DNA from: a bacterium
GTDB lineage: Bacteria; Patescibacteriota; Minisyncoccia; Minisyncoccales; JAGGSE01
Direction of reading: 5' to 3'
Assembly (NCBI GenBank): GCA_021159225.1
Contig: JAGGSE010000124.1
Coordinates: 1-19,357, forward strand
DNA length: 19,357 bases
In this document: piece after piece, positions 7,014 through 13,905 of the stretch
How the letters are laid out: every line of letters starts with the position of its first letter
How positions within the stretch are numbered: the first letter of the stretch is position 1
Notes under the pieces: model-generated
The model's database searches: none
What the model was told of the DNA's origin: nothing
The model's input: only the letters and a program-made list of their open reading frames with translations
Made by a program: the position numbers and the translations under genes

Positions 7014-7574
7014 ATGAAGGGGGAATCGATAACTAAGAAGGTATTAAAAGGGCTTTTACTTGTCGGAGCGATTTATGTTGCTGCCTCTTCGCCTTATTTT
7101 GCTTTTTATCTTTCACGAAACTTGCGGAAGGTTTTGGGGGAGAAGAAACCTATTAAGAAAAAAGATCCCCGATTCAAAAATGCCTTTTACTACTTGAAGA
7201 ATAGGGGATATTTAGATATTCGTAAAAAGAATCACCAAATTTATATTGCCTTAACCAAACAAGGAAGAAAGAGAGCAGGGAAATATTTAATTGATGACCT
7301 AAATATAAAAAAGCCAAGAAAGTGGGACAAAAAATACAGAATAGTATTTTTTGATATTCCAAATATTACTCGGATTAAAAGGGATGCCTTAAGAGGAAAA
7401 CTAAAGGAGTTAGGATTTTTTCGACTTCAGCAGAGTGTTTGGGTATATCCTTACGAATGCAGGAAAGAAATTGATTTATTGCGGGAATTCTTTGGTTTGA
7501 AAAAAGAAGAATTAATTTTGATAACTGGAGAAATTGAGAACGATAGATTTTTACGAAGGTATTTCAAGATTTGA
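7014..7574 (+). CDS. Stand-alone PaaX-like / Cas2-fold transcriptional regulator
   Basis: A 186-residue protein with three parts. Residues 9-35 are a hydrophobic helix that may belong to the DNA-binding fold or touch the membrane. Residues about 50-92 look like a winged helix (AFYYLKNRGYLDIR, IALTKQGRKRAGKY). Residues 105-183 form a Cas2-like ferredoxin fold: RIVFFDIPN carries Asp114 at the position of the Cas2 catalytic aspartate, and LQQSVWVYP matches the Cas2 QxSV strand. PaaX repressors share this HTH plus Cas2-like layout. No Cas1, other cas gene or CRISPR array is present, so adaptation is unlikely. The gene stands alone between opposite-facing neighbours, is transcribed from a strong promoter starting at or beside its ATG, and is flanked by copies of one palindromic site. 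Repressor of its own promoter is the best guess; nuclease or toxin-like activity cannot be excluded. Confidence 0.75.
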   Translation: MKGESITKKVLKGLLLVGAIYVAASSPYFAFYLSRNLRKVLGEKKPIKKKDPRFKNAFYYLKNRGYLDIRKKNHQIYIALTKQGRKRAGKYLIDDLNIKKPRKWDKKYRIVFFDIPNITRIKRDALRGKLKELGFFRLQQSVWVYPYECRKEIDLLREFFGLKKEELILITGEIENDRFLRRYFKI

Positions 7575-7614
7575 GATTTCCTTCAAATTCCTATTTTTTC
7601 CTTCTCCTCTGTTG

Positions 7615-7648
7615 GTTGAATTTTACGACAGGTGTCGTAAAATTCAAC
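7615..7648. promoter_or_regulatory. Perfect 16-bp palindrome with GG centre, probable high-affinity operator and bidirectional promoter
   Basis: GTTGAATTTTACGACA (7615-7630) and TGTCGTAAAATTCAAC (7633-7648) are exact reverse complements separated by GG. The symmetry gives TTGAAT-N16-TAAAAT on both strands, so it can be read as a promoter in either direction. A two-base loop is too tight for a natural RNA hairpin and no T-tract follows, so a DNA-level protein site is favoured over a terminator. Confidence 0.75.
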
Positions 7649-7650
7649 TG
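7628..7650 (+). repeat. 23-nt direct repeat, downstream copy
   Basis: This is an exact copy of 6991-7013, 637 nt further on. Here it forms the centre and right arm of the perfect palindrome. The repeat could reflect a shared regulator site or the edges of a small mobile or duplicated unit. Confidence 0.85.
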
Positions 7651-7672
7651 GGTCAGGCATGATGTAATTAAA

Positions 7673-7750
7673 TGAATACTCTGTCATTATAATCAGCTGA
7701 ATAGTCATTATAATCAGCTGAATACCCTGTCATGCTGAATACTCTGTCAT
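7673..7750 (+). repeat. Short tandem-repeat block with a perfect 21-bp duplication
   Basis: Four units begin TGAATA and contain GTCAT: 7673-7697, 7698-7718, 7719-7735 and 7736-7750. Within them 7683-7703 is duplicated exactly at 7704-7724. Each of these two copies contains TATAAT (7688-7693 and 7709-7714) and the palindrome CAGCTG. No matching -35 boxes were found at normal spacing. Confidence 0.8.
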
Positions 7751-7826
7751 TTTAATTGCACAGCCAGACCTGTTTTTGGTATTATAATTAGATTGCTTGA
7801 TAAGTAGGTTATGTAGACAGAAGCAG

Positions 7827-7855
7827 TTTACAATTTTTTATGAGTTTGCTATTCT
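7827..7855 (+). promoter_or_regulatory. Sigma70-like promoter of the mannosyl-phosphoglycerate phosphatase operon
   Basis: TTTACA (7827-7832) and TATTCT (7850-7855) are separated by 17 nt, with a predicted start near 7862 and a leader of about 22 nt before ATG 7884. Only a weak purine stretch (AAAAGAT) precedes the ATG. Confidence 0.5.
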
Positions 7856-7883
7856 ATAACTATTAACTTTTTTAAAAGATCAG

Positions 7884-8708
7884 ATGAAAAAAGTTATCTT
7901 TACCGACCTTGATGGGACCCTGCTTGACCCGGTTACCTATTCCTATCAAGCAGTTCTGCCTGTTGTCAGAGAACTGAAGAAGAAAGGGGTTCCTATAATT
8001 TTCTGCACTGCTAAAACCAGAGCAGAAAACGAGTATTATCAAAGCAAACTGAAAATCAGGGACCCTTTTATTGCCGAGAACGGCGGGGCTATTTATATTC
8101 CCAAAAACTATTTTTCTTTTTCTTTTCCTTTCCAGAAGTCTGATTCGCGGTATTTTATTATTGAACTTGGCGTTGACTATAAAAAACTTAGGTCAACCCT
8201 TCAGAAAATCAGAGAAAAAACCGGATTCAAGATAATAGGCTTTGGAGATATGACCATTAAGCAGGTAGCCGAAGACAGCGGACTTCCGATTAGGCTGGCT
8301 AAATTGGCAAAAATGAAGGAATACAACGAAAGTTTCAAATTTCTTGAAGGACCAGAGAAAAAGGACATTCTTTGTAAAATGGCAGATGAAGCCGGGCTTA
8401 AGATAGTTTTTGGGGGTAGATATTTTAACATTATCGGGAAGAATAATGGCAAGGGAAGGGCGGTTAAAATTTTAACTGGTCTTTTTAAAAAAGAATTCGG
8501 TAGGGTGCAAACCATTGGGATAGGCGATAATTTAAATGATGTTTCAATGCTGAAAGCGGTAGATATACCTATATTGCTCGGCAAAAACAACAGATGGACT
8601 CATAAGGGGAAAAACCTTCCTTTGCGGAGGATAAAAGAAAGGGGGCCTGATGGCTGGGTGAAGGCAATGAGAAAACTTATCCTAAAGAATTTCAATGAAA
8701 AAAACTAA
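7884..8708 (+). CDS. mpgP: Mannosyl-3-phosphoglycerate phosphatase-family HAD hydrolase
   Basis: Known members remove the phosphate from mannosyl-3-phosphoglycerate to give the compatible solute mannosylglycerate. The 274-residue protein has all HAD motifs: DLDGTLLD (nucleophile Asp8, acid/base Asp10), the Thr/Ser motif in FCTAKTRAE, the motif III lysine in GKNNGKG (about Lys190) and motif IV GIGDNLND (212-219). The cap contains ENGGAIYIP and LAKMKEYNESF, resembling the family signature around R/K-E-Y-x-E-x-F. It is cytoplasmic. The last 14 nt overlap the start of the GH38 gene, implying translational coupling. No mannosyl-3-phosphoglycerate synthase is present in the window, so the substrate may be supplied from elsewhere or may be a related sugar phosphate. 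Family call is firm, exact substrate less so. Confidence 0.82.
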   Translation: MKKVIFTDLDGTLLDPVTYSYQAVLPVVRELKKKGVPIIFCTAKTRAENEYYQSKLKIRDPFIAENGGAIYIPKNYFSFSFPFQKSDSRYFIIELGVDYKKLRSTLQKIREKTGFKIIGFGDMTIKQVAEDSGLPIRLAKLAKMKEYNESFKFLEGPEKKDILCKMADEAGLKIVFGGRYFNIIGKNNGKGRAVKILTGLFKKEFGRVQTIGIGDNLNDVSMLKAVDIPILLGKNNRWTHKGKNLPLRRIKERGPDGWVKAMRKLILKNFNEKN

Positions 8709-11259
8709 AAATACCTATACAATTTATCTGGTGCCGCATACCCATTACGATGCGGTTTGGGTCTTTACCAAAGAGGATTATTTTTATATCAATATCAATC
8801 TTATCTTAAAAAAGGCTGTAGAACTTATTGAAAAAACCGATTTCAGATTTCTTATTGAGCAAACCTATTTATTAGAAAGGATAGAAAAAACCAATCCTGT
8901 TTTATTTTCTAAAATCAAGAAACTTGTTAAGGAGGGAAAAATAGAAATTGCTGACGGAGAGTATCTAATGGCAGATACCATGCTGCCTTACGGAGAAACC
9001 CTAATTAGGGAGATTTTTTTTGGCAAAAGGTATATAAAAGAAAGGTTTGGAATAGAAGTGCCGGTGATGTGGGGCGCTGATAGTTTTGGATACAATGCTC
9101 AGTGCCCCCAGATTTATAAAAAATCTGGGTATAGATACTTTGCCTTTAGAAGGGGAGTGGGCAAAGACAGACCTTCCGAGTTTTGGTGGCAGGGTTTGGA
9201 CGGGACAAAAATTCTTTCACATTGGATGCCCAAGGGGTACCGTGCTGGATTAGATATTGATAAAATAGAAGAAAATTTTCAACTTTTGAAAGAACTGTCA
9301 GCCACCTCCAATATTTTAATGCCTGCCGGTAGCGGGGTAACTATGCCTCAACCTGAGATTATTGGGTTTGTTAAGAGATGGAATAAGACGCATCAAAATG
9401 TAAAAATAAAATTTGCCAGTTCCTTTGATTTTTTTAGACAGGTAGAAAAGCAATCAAAATCTCTAAAAACATATAAAGGCGAACTCTATTCCGGGAGGTT
9501 TTCAGAGGTATTTCCAAATACCGCCTCTTCCAGAATGTGGATTAAGCAGGGGTTAAGGGAGTCCGAAAATCTGATGCTGATTACTGAAAGATGGTTGGCA
9601 ATTGCCTGGATTTCTAATTTGGTCAATTATTATCCCCAGAGGGAACTTAACCTTTATTGGAAAAAAATTTTATTTGCGGCTTTTCATGATGTTGCTCCCG
9701 GCACCGGCATAGATGCCTGCTATAAAGAGGTAAGGCAGATATTTAATTTTCTTAAATCTAAACTCCTTGTTCACCTTTACAGTTCATTGTCAGCATTTTC
9801 CCGAAACCTGAAAGAACAAGTGGATATTTGTGTTTTTAACTCCTTGTCCTGGCCGGTAAAAGATTGGACAGAGGTGGAGTTGAATTTTAAAAAAGGGGAA
9901 ATCAAAGATATTAAGGGATTAAGAAGCGGCAAGGAAGAAATAGAAGTGGAGGTTTTAGAATCTGTTAGATATTCGGATTCTTCTCTCAAAAAGGCAAGGA
10001 TTGGCTTTATTGCTTCTGTTCCTGCTTTGGGATATAAAACATATGAAATTTTACAAAGACCTCCAAAGATAGGCGCTAAAAATCCTCTGAGGGTTGATGG
10101 AGAGACCGTAGAGAACAGGTTTTTTAAGACAAAACTTGACCGTGCTTCTGGCTTGATTGATATTTTTTATAATAAAAAATGGCTGGCAAAAGCAGACGAA
10201 ATTGTTCTGGAGGTGGAAACCGGAGACCTTTATTATCATCAGGAAAATATAGGCAAATTCTTAAAAACAGAACAAGGAGAGGGTATAAAATACGGAAGTT
10301 TTAAGATAGAGAGAATTAAAAGCAAAAAAACCCCTTTAAGGCAGATATTTGAAATTGATGCAGGTTATTATTCTTTGAGATGGCCGTATCGTTTAACAGA
10401 GAAATTAAAACCTCTTTTGTGGAGGCATAAATATATTTCCTTTCGCAAAAAAATAATTATTTACAGAGACCTGGAGCGAATCGATTTTGTTACCCAGATT
10501 AAAAACCGGCATCCTCAGATTAGGATAAGGGTAAGATTTTCCACTGATATTTCTTCCTCAAGATATGAATGCGGTTCTCAGTTTGGTAGGGTTAAAAGGC
10601 CTGTTAACCAATATTATTCAGGGTCTAATAAATGGAAGGAGAAACCTAGCGGAGTATATCCCAGTATAAATTGGATAGATTATTCCGATAAAGAAAGGGG
10701 GCTGACTGTTCTGAATAAGGGAATTCCGGCAAACGAGATAAGGGATAAGGATATTTATCTGACTCTATTGCGTAGCGTAAACAAGGTTTCTGACGGTGGA
10801 GCGGGACCTGTAATTCCGGTTTTTGACGCTGCCGAATTCAAAGATTATACCTTTAACTATTCTGTTCTTCCGCATGGGAAAAAAGATAAAGAATATAGTC
10901 CTTTTAAATCCGGATTTGAATTCAATCAAGGATTGATAGCCGTTCCTGTTTCTTTCAAAAAATCTTCCAAAAACAAATCTTGCCTTTTTCCTTCCCAGTT
11001 CTCCTTTGTGGAAATAAAACCGGATTCACTGATTTTAACATCCTTTAAGAAGGTTGAGGGACAGGAAGCGGTAATTTTAAGATTTTTTGAGTCCAAGGGA
11101 GAAAGAACAGCGGCTGAAATAGATTTATTCAAAGAGCCAAGAAGAGCGGAAATAACCAACCTATTGGAAGAGACAGAGAAAGACATAGATTTTGAGGGGA
11201 AGAAAATAAAACTTAAAGTTGGCCCTTTTGAAATTGTCAGTTTAAAGTTGTATTTTTAA
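8695..11259 (+). CDS. Glycoside hydrolase family 38 alpha-mannosidase
   Basis: GH38 enzymes are zinc-dependent retaining alpha-mannosidases. The 854-residue protein carries HTHYDAVW (zinc ligands His17 and Asp19), WGADSFGYNAQCPQI (Asp129 as nucleophile and zinc ligand) and AAFHDVAPGTGID (His331 as the remaining zinc ligand). The catalytic domain spans roughly 1-340, followed by the middle helical bundle and C-terminal beta-sandwich domains. There is no signal peptide, so it is intracellular. E. coli MngB, a GH38 member, hydrolyses mannosylglycerate derivatives. Coupling to an mpgP-family gene suggests a mannosylglycerate-like or other mannoside substrate, which is inference. The ATG at 8695 lies inside the preceding gene, with the purine stretch AAAGAA about five bases before it. 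All catalytic residues appear present. Confidence 0.9.
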   Translation: MKKTKNTYTIYLVPHTHYDAVWVFTKEDYFYININLILKKAVELIEKTDFRFLIEQTYLLERIEKTNPVLFSKIKKLVKEGKIEIADGEYLMADTMLPYGETLIREIFFGKRYIKERFGIEVPVMWGADSFGYNAQCPQIYKKSGYRYFAFRRGVGKDRPSEFWWQGLDGTKILSHWMPKGYRAGLDIDKIEENFQLLKELSATSNILMPAGSGVTMPQPEIIGFVKRWNKTHQNVKIKFASSFDFFRQVEKQSKSLKTYKGELYSGRFSEVFPNTASSRMWIKQGLRESENLMLITERWLAIAWISNLVNYYPQRELNLYWKKILFAAFHDVAPGTGIDACYKEVRQIFNFLKSKLLVHLYSSLSAFSRNLKEQVDICVFNSLSWPVKDWTEVELNFKKGEIKDIKGLRSGKEEIEVEVLESVRYSDSSLKKARIGFIASVPALGYKTYEILQRPPKIGAKNPLRVDGETVENRFFKTKLDRASGLIDIFYNKKWLAKADEIVLEVETGDLYYHQENIGKFLKTEQGEGIKYGSFKIERIKSKKTPLRQIFEIDAGYYSLRWPYRLTEKLKPLLWRHKYISFRKKIIIYRDLERIDFVTQIKNRHPQIRIRVRFSTDISSSRYECGSQFGRVKRPVNQYYSGSNKWKEKPSGVYPSINWIDYSDKERGLTVLNKGIPANEIRDKDIYLTLLRSVNKVSDGGAGPVIPVFDAAEFKDYTFNYSVLPHGKKDKEYSPFKSGFEFNQGLIAVPVSFKKSSKNKSCLFPSQFSFVEIKPDSLILTSFKKVEGQEAVILRFFESKGERTAAEIDLFKEPRRAEITNLLEETEKDIDFEGKKIKLKVGPFEIVSLKLYF

Positions 11260-11286
11260 TTAGGGAGTTTTTGCTAAAGACCTAAA

Positions 11287-11898
11287 ATGAAACACCGAAT
11301 TTTCATTGCCGTCAATCTGCCAGAGGATATTAAAGAGAATCTTGTTTCCTATCAGAAAAAAATTGATGGGCTTTTTGCTTTTGATTGGGATGAAGCATCT
11401 GGTGTCAAGCCAATTCGTTGGACAAAAAAGGAAAATCTCCACATTACCTTGGTTTTCTTGGGTTATGTCAGAGAAGAAGAACTTTTGGACCTTTTTAGAA
11501 TTGTTAAAGAAGTGGCTTCAAGAAACAAATCATTTGAGGTCCACTTAAATAAAATTTGCTATGCTCCTCCCAAGAAAATGCCTCCTAGGATGGTTTGGGC
11601 AATAGGGGAGAGGTCTTCTGAGTTTACCGCTTTAAGAGATGATTTAGAAAGGTCGTTAGCCGTTTCTGAAAAGGTGCCTTTTGTCCCGGAGAATCGGGCT
11701 TTTTCACCCCATATTACCTTGGGGAGAATTAAACTCTGGCAGTGGCGACAGATTGAGCCGGAGGAAAGACCGAATGTCTCAGAAGATATTTCTCTGAGTT
11801 TTCGGGTAAATTCTGTTGAGATAATGGAAAGTTGGCTGAAAAGAAAGGGACCAGAATATACAATGCTAAAAAGTTGTCCGCTTTCTGACCGGGATTAG
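11287..11898 (+). CDS. thpR: RNA 2',3'-cyclic phosphodiesterase (2H phosphoesterase, LigT/ThpR family)
   Basis: ThpR/LigT enzymes open 2',3'-cyclic phosphates at RNA ends to 2'-phosphates and can also join tRNA halves in vitro. The 203-residue protein has the two hallmark histidine motifs, HITL at His52-Leu55 and HITLGR beginning at His142. Each lies in one half of the bilobed fold, and the N-terminal KHRIFIAVNLP is the usual first strand. The length is typical. It lies 27 nt after the GH38 gene on the same strand and probably shares its transcript. No good Shine-Dalgarno site is seen. Its substrate class overlaps with the product of RtcA at the start of the window, but the two genes are more than 10 kb apart and have no visible link. 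Confidence 0.9.
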   Translation: MKHRIFIAVNLPEDIKENLVSYQKKIDGLFAFDWDEASGVKPIRWTKKENLHITLVFLGYVREEELLDLFRIVKEVASRNKSFEVHLNKICYAPPKKMPPRMVWAIGERSSEFTALRDDLERSLAVSEKVPFVPENRAFSPHITLGRIKLWQWRQIEPEERPNVSEDISLSFRVNSVEIMESWLKRKGPEYTMLKSCPLSDRD

Positions 11899-11900
11899 GT

Positions 11901-12069
11901 GAAATATCCAATATCCAAATTCCAATGACTAAAATTCAAAACAAAATCCAAGCGTAAAGCTTAAAGCGCAAAACGCAAAACTACAACTTAAAGCGAAAAG
12001 CGAAACCTTTCTTTTTTAGTTTTAAGATTTACGCTTTGGCTTTACGCTTTGCGTTTTGAGTTTAAAAAT
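11901..12069 (+). repeat. Intergenic cluster of A/C-rich and GCGTAAAGC-type imperfect repeats with inverted arms
   Basis: The left part (11903-11950) repeats variations on ATCCAA and TTCCAA. The next (11950-12004) repeats AAGCGTAAAGC, AAAGCGCAAAACGC and AAAGCG. The right part (12028-12060) repeats the complements ACGCTTTGGC, TTTACGCTTT and GCGTTTTGAG. Two 11-bp arms match exactly in inverted order: 11950-11960 with 12039-12049, and 11969-11979 with 12048-12058. The arrangement permits several alternative hairpins. A relative lies at 19318-19357. Confidence 0.75.
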
Positions 12070-12070
12070 T

Positions 12071-13435
12071 ATGGATTTAAAGATTGACAAGAAGATATTT
12101 AGGGCTTACGACATTCGGGGGATTTATCCTTATCAAATTAACGAGAAAGCGGCATATCTTTTAGGACAGGCCTTCGGCAGGTTTTTGGGTTCTCGGAGGG
12201 CAGATGTTGCCTTAGGCAGAGACAATCGTCTTTCCTCCCCACCTTTATTTAAGGCAGTTAAAAAGGGCCTGCTTCAAGAGGGGGTGAGGGTTTTTGATAT
12301 TGGTCTTTCTACAACCCCTGTTCTTTATTTCTCGGTGGCTCATTTTGGATATGATGGAGGGATTGAGATTACTGCCAGCCATTTGTCTGGAGACTGGAAC
12401 GGTTTTAAGTTGGTAGGCAAAGGGGCTTTTCCCATTGGTCAGAAAAGCGGATTGAAAGAAATACAGCAACTTATTGAAAAAATAAAACCATCAAGAAAAA
12501 AGGGAAAAGTGATTAAAAAGAAGGTCCTTCAAGAGTATATTAAATTTAATTTTGAAGACCTTAATTTGGAACTGCTTAAGCCCCTAAGGGTGGTAATTGA
12601 TACCGGAAATAGCGTTCCTGGCATTTTAATTCCCTTTTTAAAAAAAAATCTGCCCATTGTTAAAATTTTTCCCTTATTTGAAAAATTAGATGGCAATTTT
12701 CCCAATCACGGCACTGACCCCTTAACAGAGGAAAATATTGCCTCTCTTAAGGCAGAGGTTAGGGGGAAAAAAGCCGCTTTTGGGGCGGCTTTTGATGGAG
12801 ATGGAGATAGAATTGTTTTTGTGGACGAGAAGGGAAAGAGGGTTCCGGGAGACCTGATTTTGGCTTTGGTTGGTCAGGACATTTTAGAGAAATATCCAGG
12901 AGCCAGAATTTTGTATGATATTCGTTCCAGCAATGTTGTCAGGGAAGTTATAAAAAATGCAGGGGGGATACCAGTGGTAAGCCGTATTGGCCATTCCTTT
13001 ATAAAGGCGAAGATGAGAAAAGAAGATATTCTTTTTGGCGGCGAGTTTTCCGGTCACTATTATTCAAAAAGGCATTATTTTTGTGAAGCCCCTATTTTTG
13101 TCTTGTTGAAGGTCTTGGAGATTGTTTCAAAAAGGGGCGTTTCCCTTTCTCAATTAATAAGCCCTCTTAAGAGATATTTTCATTCCGGGGAGATTAACTT
13201 TCCTGTCAAAAATAAGAAGAAGGTTTTGGCTGCTTTTAAGAAAAAATATAAAGAGGGAAGGGTTTCCCGTTTAGATGGCTTGAGGGTGGATTTTAACAAC
13301 TGGTGGTTTCTTTTAAGACCATCCAATACAGAGCCGCTTTTGCGCCTTGTGATAGAGGCAAAGACGAAAGAACTCTTTCAGAAAAAAAAGAAGGAACTGG
13401 TTAATTTAATAAAACAAACAGAAGGATTAAATTAG
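12071..13435 (+). CDS. Phosphomannomutase / phosphoglucomutase (alpha-D-phosphohexomutase)
   Basis: Members interconvert hexose 1- and 6-phosphates through a phosphoserine. The 454-residue protein starts KIFRAYDIRG. It has the active-serine loop TASH (Ser103), the magnesium loop DGDGDR (242-247), the sugar-binding loop GGEFSGHYY and the phosphate-binding loop RPSNTEPLLRLV near the C-terminus, in the family order. The serine loop continues HLSGDWNGFK instead of the common HNPxxYNGFK, an unusual variant. ATG 12071 is preferred over TTG 12056 because the TTG lies in the intergenic repeat and MDLKIDKKIFRAYDIRG fits the family start. No Shine-Dalgarno site is visible. The position after the mannosidase genes fits use of mannose phosphates, but glucose specificity cannot be excluded. 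The 3' end overlaps the convergent fabZ by 4 nt. Confidence 0.9.
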   Translation: MDLKIDKKIFRAYDIRGIYPYQINEKAAYLLGQAFGRFLGSRRADVALGRDNRLSSPPLFKAVKKGLLQEGVRVFDIGLSTTPVLYFSVAHFGYDGGIEITASHLSGDWNGFKLVGKGAFPIGQKSGLKEIQQLIEKIKPSRKKGKVIKKKVLQEYIKFNFEDLNLELLKPLRVVIDTGNSVPGILIPFLKKNLPIVKIFPLFEKLDGNFPNHGTDPLTEENIASLKAEVRGKKAAFGAAFDGDGDRIVFVDEKGKRVPGDLILALVGQDILEKYPGARILYDIRSSNVVREVIKNAGGIPVVSRIGHSFIKAKMRKEDILFGGEFSGHYYSKRHYFCEAPIFVLLKVLEIVSKRGVSLSQLISPLKRYFHSGEINFPVKNKKKVLAAFKKKYKEGRVSRLDGLRVDFNNWWFLLRPSNTEPLLRLVIEAKTKELFQKKKKELVNLIKQTEGLN

Positions 13436-13905
13436 AATTTCTCTTCAAATTCCTCTTTATCAACGATAGCCATCAAGAGTCGACATTCAGCCCTAATTTC
13501 TCCTTTTACAGATGCCCATGCCTTAATGTGGGCAATTTTATTTTTGTTTTCTTTAAGAGGATACATTCCTAAAACCTGGGCATTGAGTTCCATTTTATCT
13601 CCGGGAAATATCGGCTTGAAAAATTGGGCAGACCTTATACCATAAGCCAAAAAGTGATAATTTTTATGTTCTGCTCCGATTTTTCTTCTTAAAAGAAGGG
13701 AGGAAATCTGACCTAATGCTTCCAATACCAGGGAGCCGGGCATTATCTTGAAGTCGACAAAATGGCCCTTAAAGTAATAATCCGTATCCTGGGTTTGATA
13801 TGAGCCAGAAATTTTATCGTCTTCTATCTTGTCAACCTGGTCTATAAACAAAAAGGGCTCCTGGTAGGGGATAATCTGTTTGATTTGTTCTTTATTGTAA
13901 ATCAT
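13432..13905 (-). CDS. fabZ: 3-hydroxyacyl-[acyl-carrier-protein] dehydratase
   Basis: FabZ dehydrates 3-hydroxyacyl-ACP to trans-2-enoyl-ACP in type II fatty-acid elongation. The 157-residue hot-dog-fold protein has the signature KGHFVDFKIMPGSLVLEALGQ, with catalytic His48 and Glu62. It also has the early IPYQEPFLFIDQV segment and a later KFFKPIFPGD-like strand (QFFKPIFPGDKMEL). Length is normal for the family. Its ATG overlaps the TGA of the upstream carbamoyltransferase gene (ATGA at 13902-13905), so it is translationally coupled. FabG sits one gene further upstream in the same run, supporting a fatty-acid role rather than a specialised dehydratase. It is the last gene of the minus-strand run. 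Confidence 0.92.
   Translation of the reverse strand: MIYNKEQIKQIIPYQEPFLFIDQVDKIEDDKISGSYQTQDTDYYFKGHFVDFKIMPGSLVLEALGQISSLLLRRKIGAEHKNYHFLAYGIRSAQFFKPIFPGDKMELNAQVLGMYPLKENKNKIAHIKAWASVKGEIRAECRLLMAIVDKEEFEEKF

Larger units (their letters stand above)
7575..7883. other. 309-nt intergenic region with palindrome, tandem repeats and promoters
   Basis: No credible open reading frame is seen. It holds in order a pyrimidine-rich stretch (7575-7610), the perfect palindrome 7615-7648, a short tandem-repeat block (7673-7750), an isolated TATAAT at 7783-7788 without a well-placed -35 box, and a promoter at 7827-7855 for the downstream phosphatase operon. No structured RNA gene was recognised. Confidence 0.7.

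Noticed and set aside
7014..7574. A Cas2 gene of a CRISPR-Cas system
   Set aside because: The C-terminal fold resembles Cas2, but the protein has an N-terminal winged-helix region, no cas1 or other cas gene is nearby and no CRISPR array is present. A PaaX-like regulator fits better.
7615..7648. Rho-independent terminator of the PaaX-like gene
   Set aside because: The stem is AT-rich, the loop would be only two bases and no T-tract follows; symmetry at the DNA level is the better reading.
7673..7750. CRISPR-like repeat array
   Set aside because: Units are contiguous and of unequal length with no unique spacers, so this is a short tandem repeat.
8201..8590. Antisense open reading frames over the main genes, such as this one inside the phosphatase gene
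   Set aside because: They lie within well-supported conserved genes, lack recognisable domains and have no promoter or start signal.
29..11898. RtcA and ThpR as one RNA-repair system
   Set aside because: Both act on RNA ends but lie more than 10 kb apart in different transcripts with unrelated neighbours; no RtcB or RtcR is visible.
12056..12070. TTG start for the phosphohexomutase
   Set aside because: It falls within the dispersed intergenic repeat; ATG 12071 fits the family.
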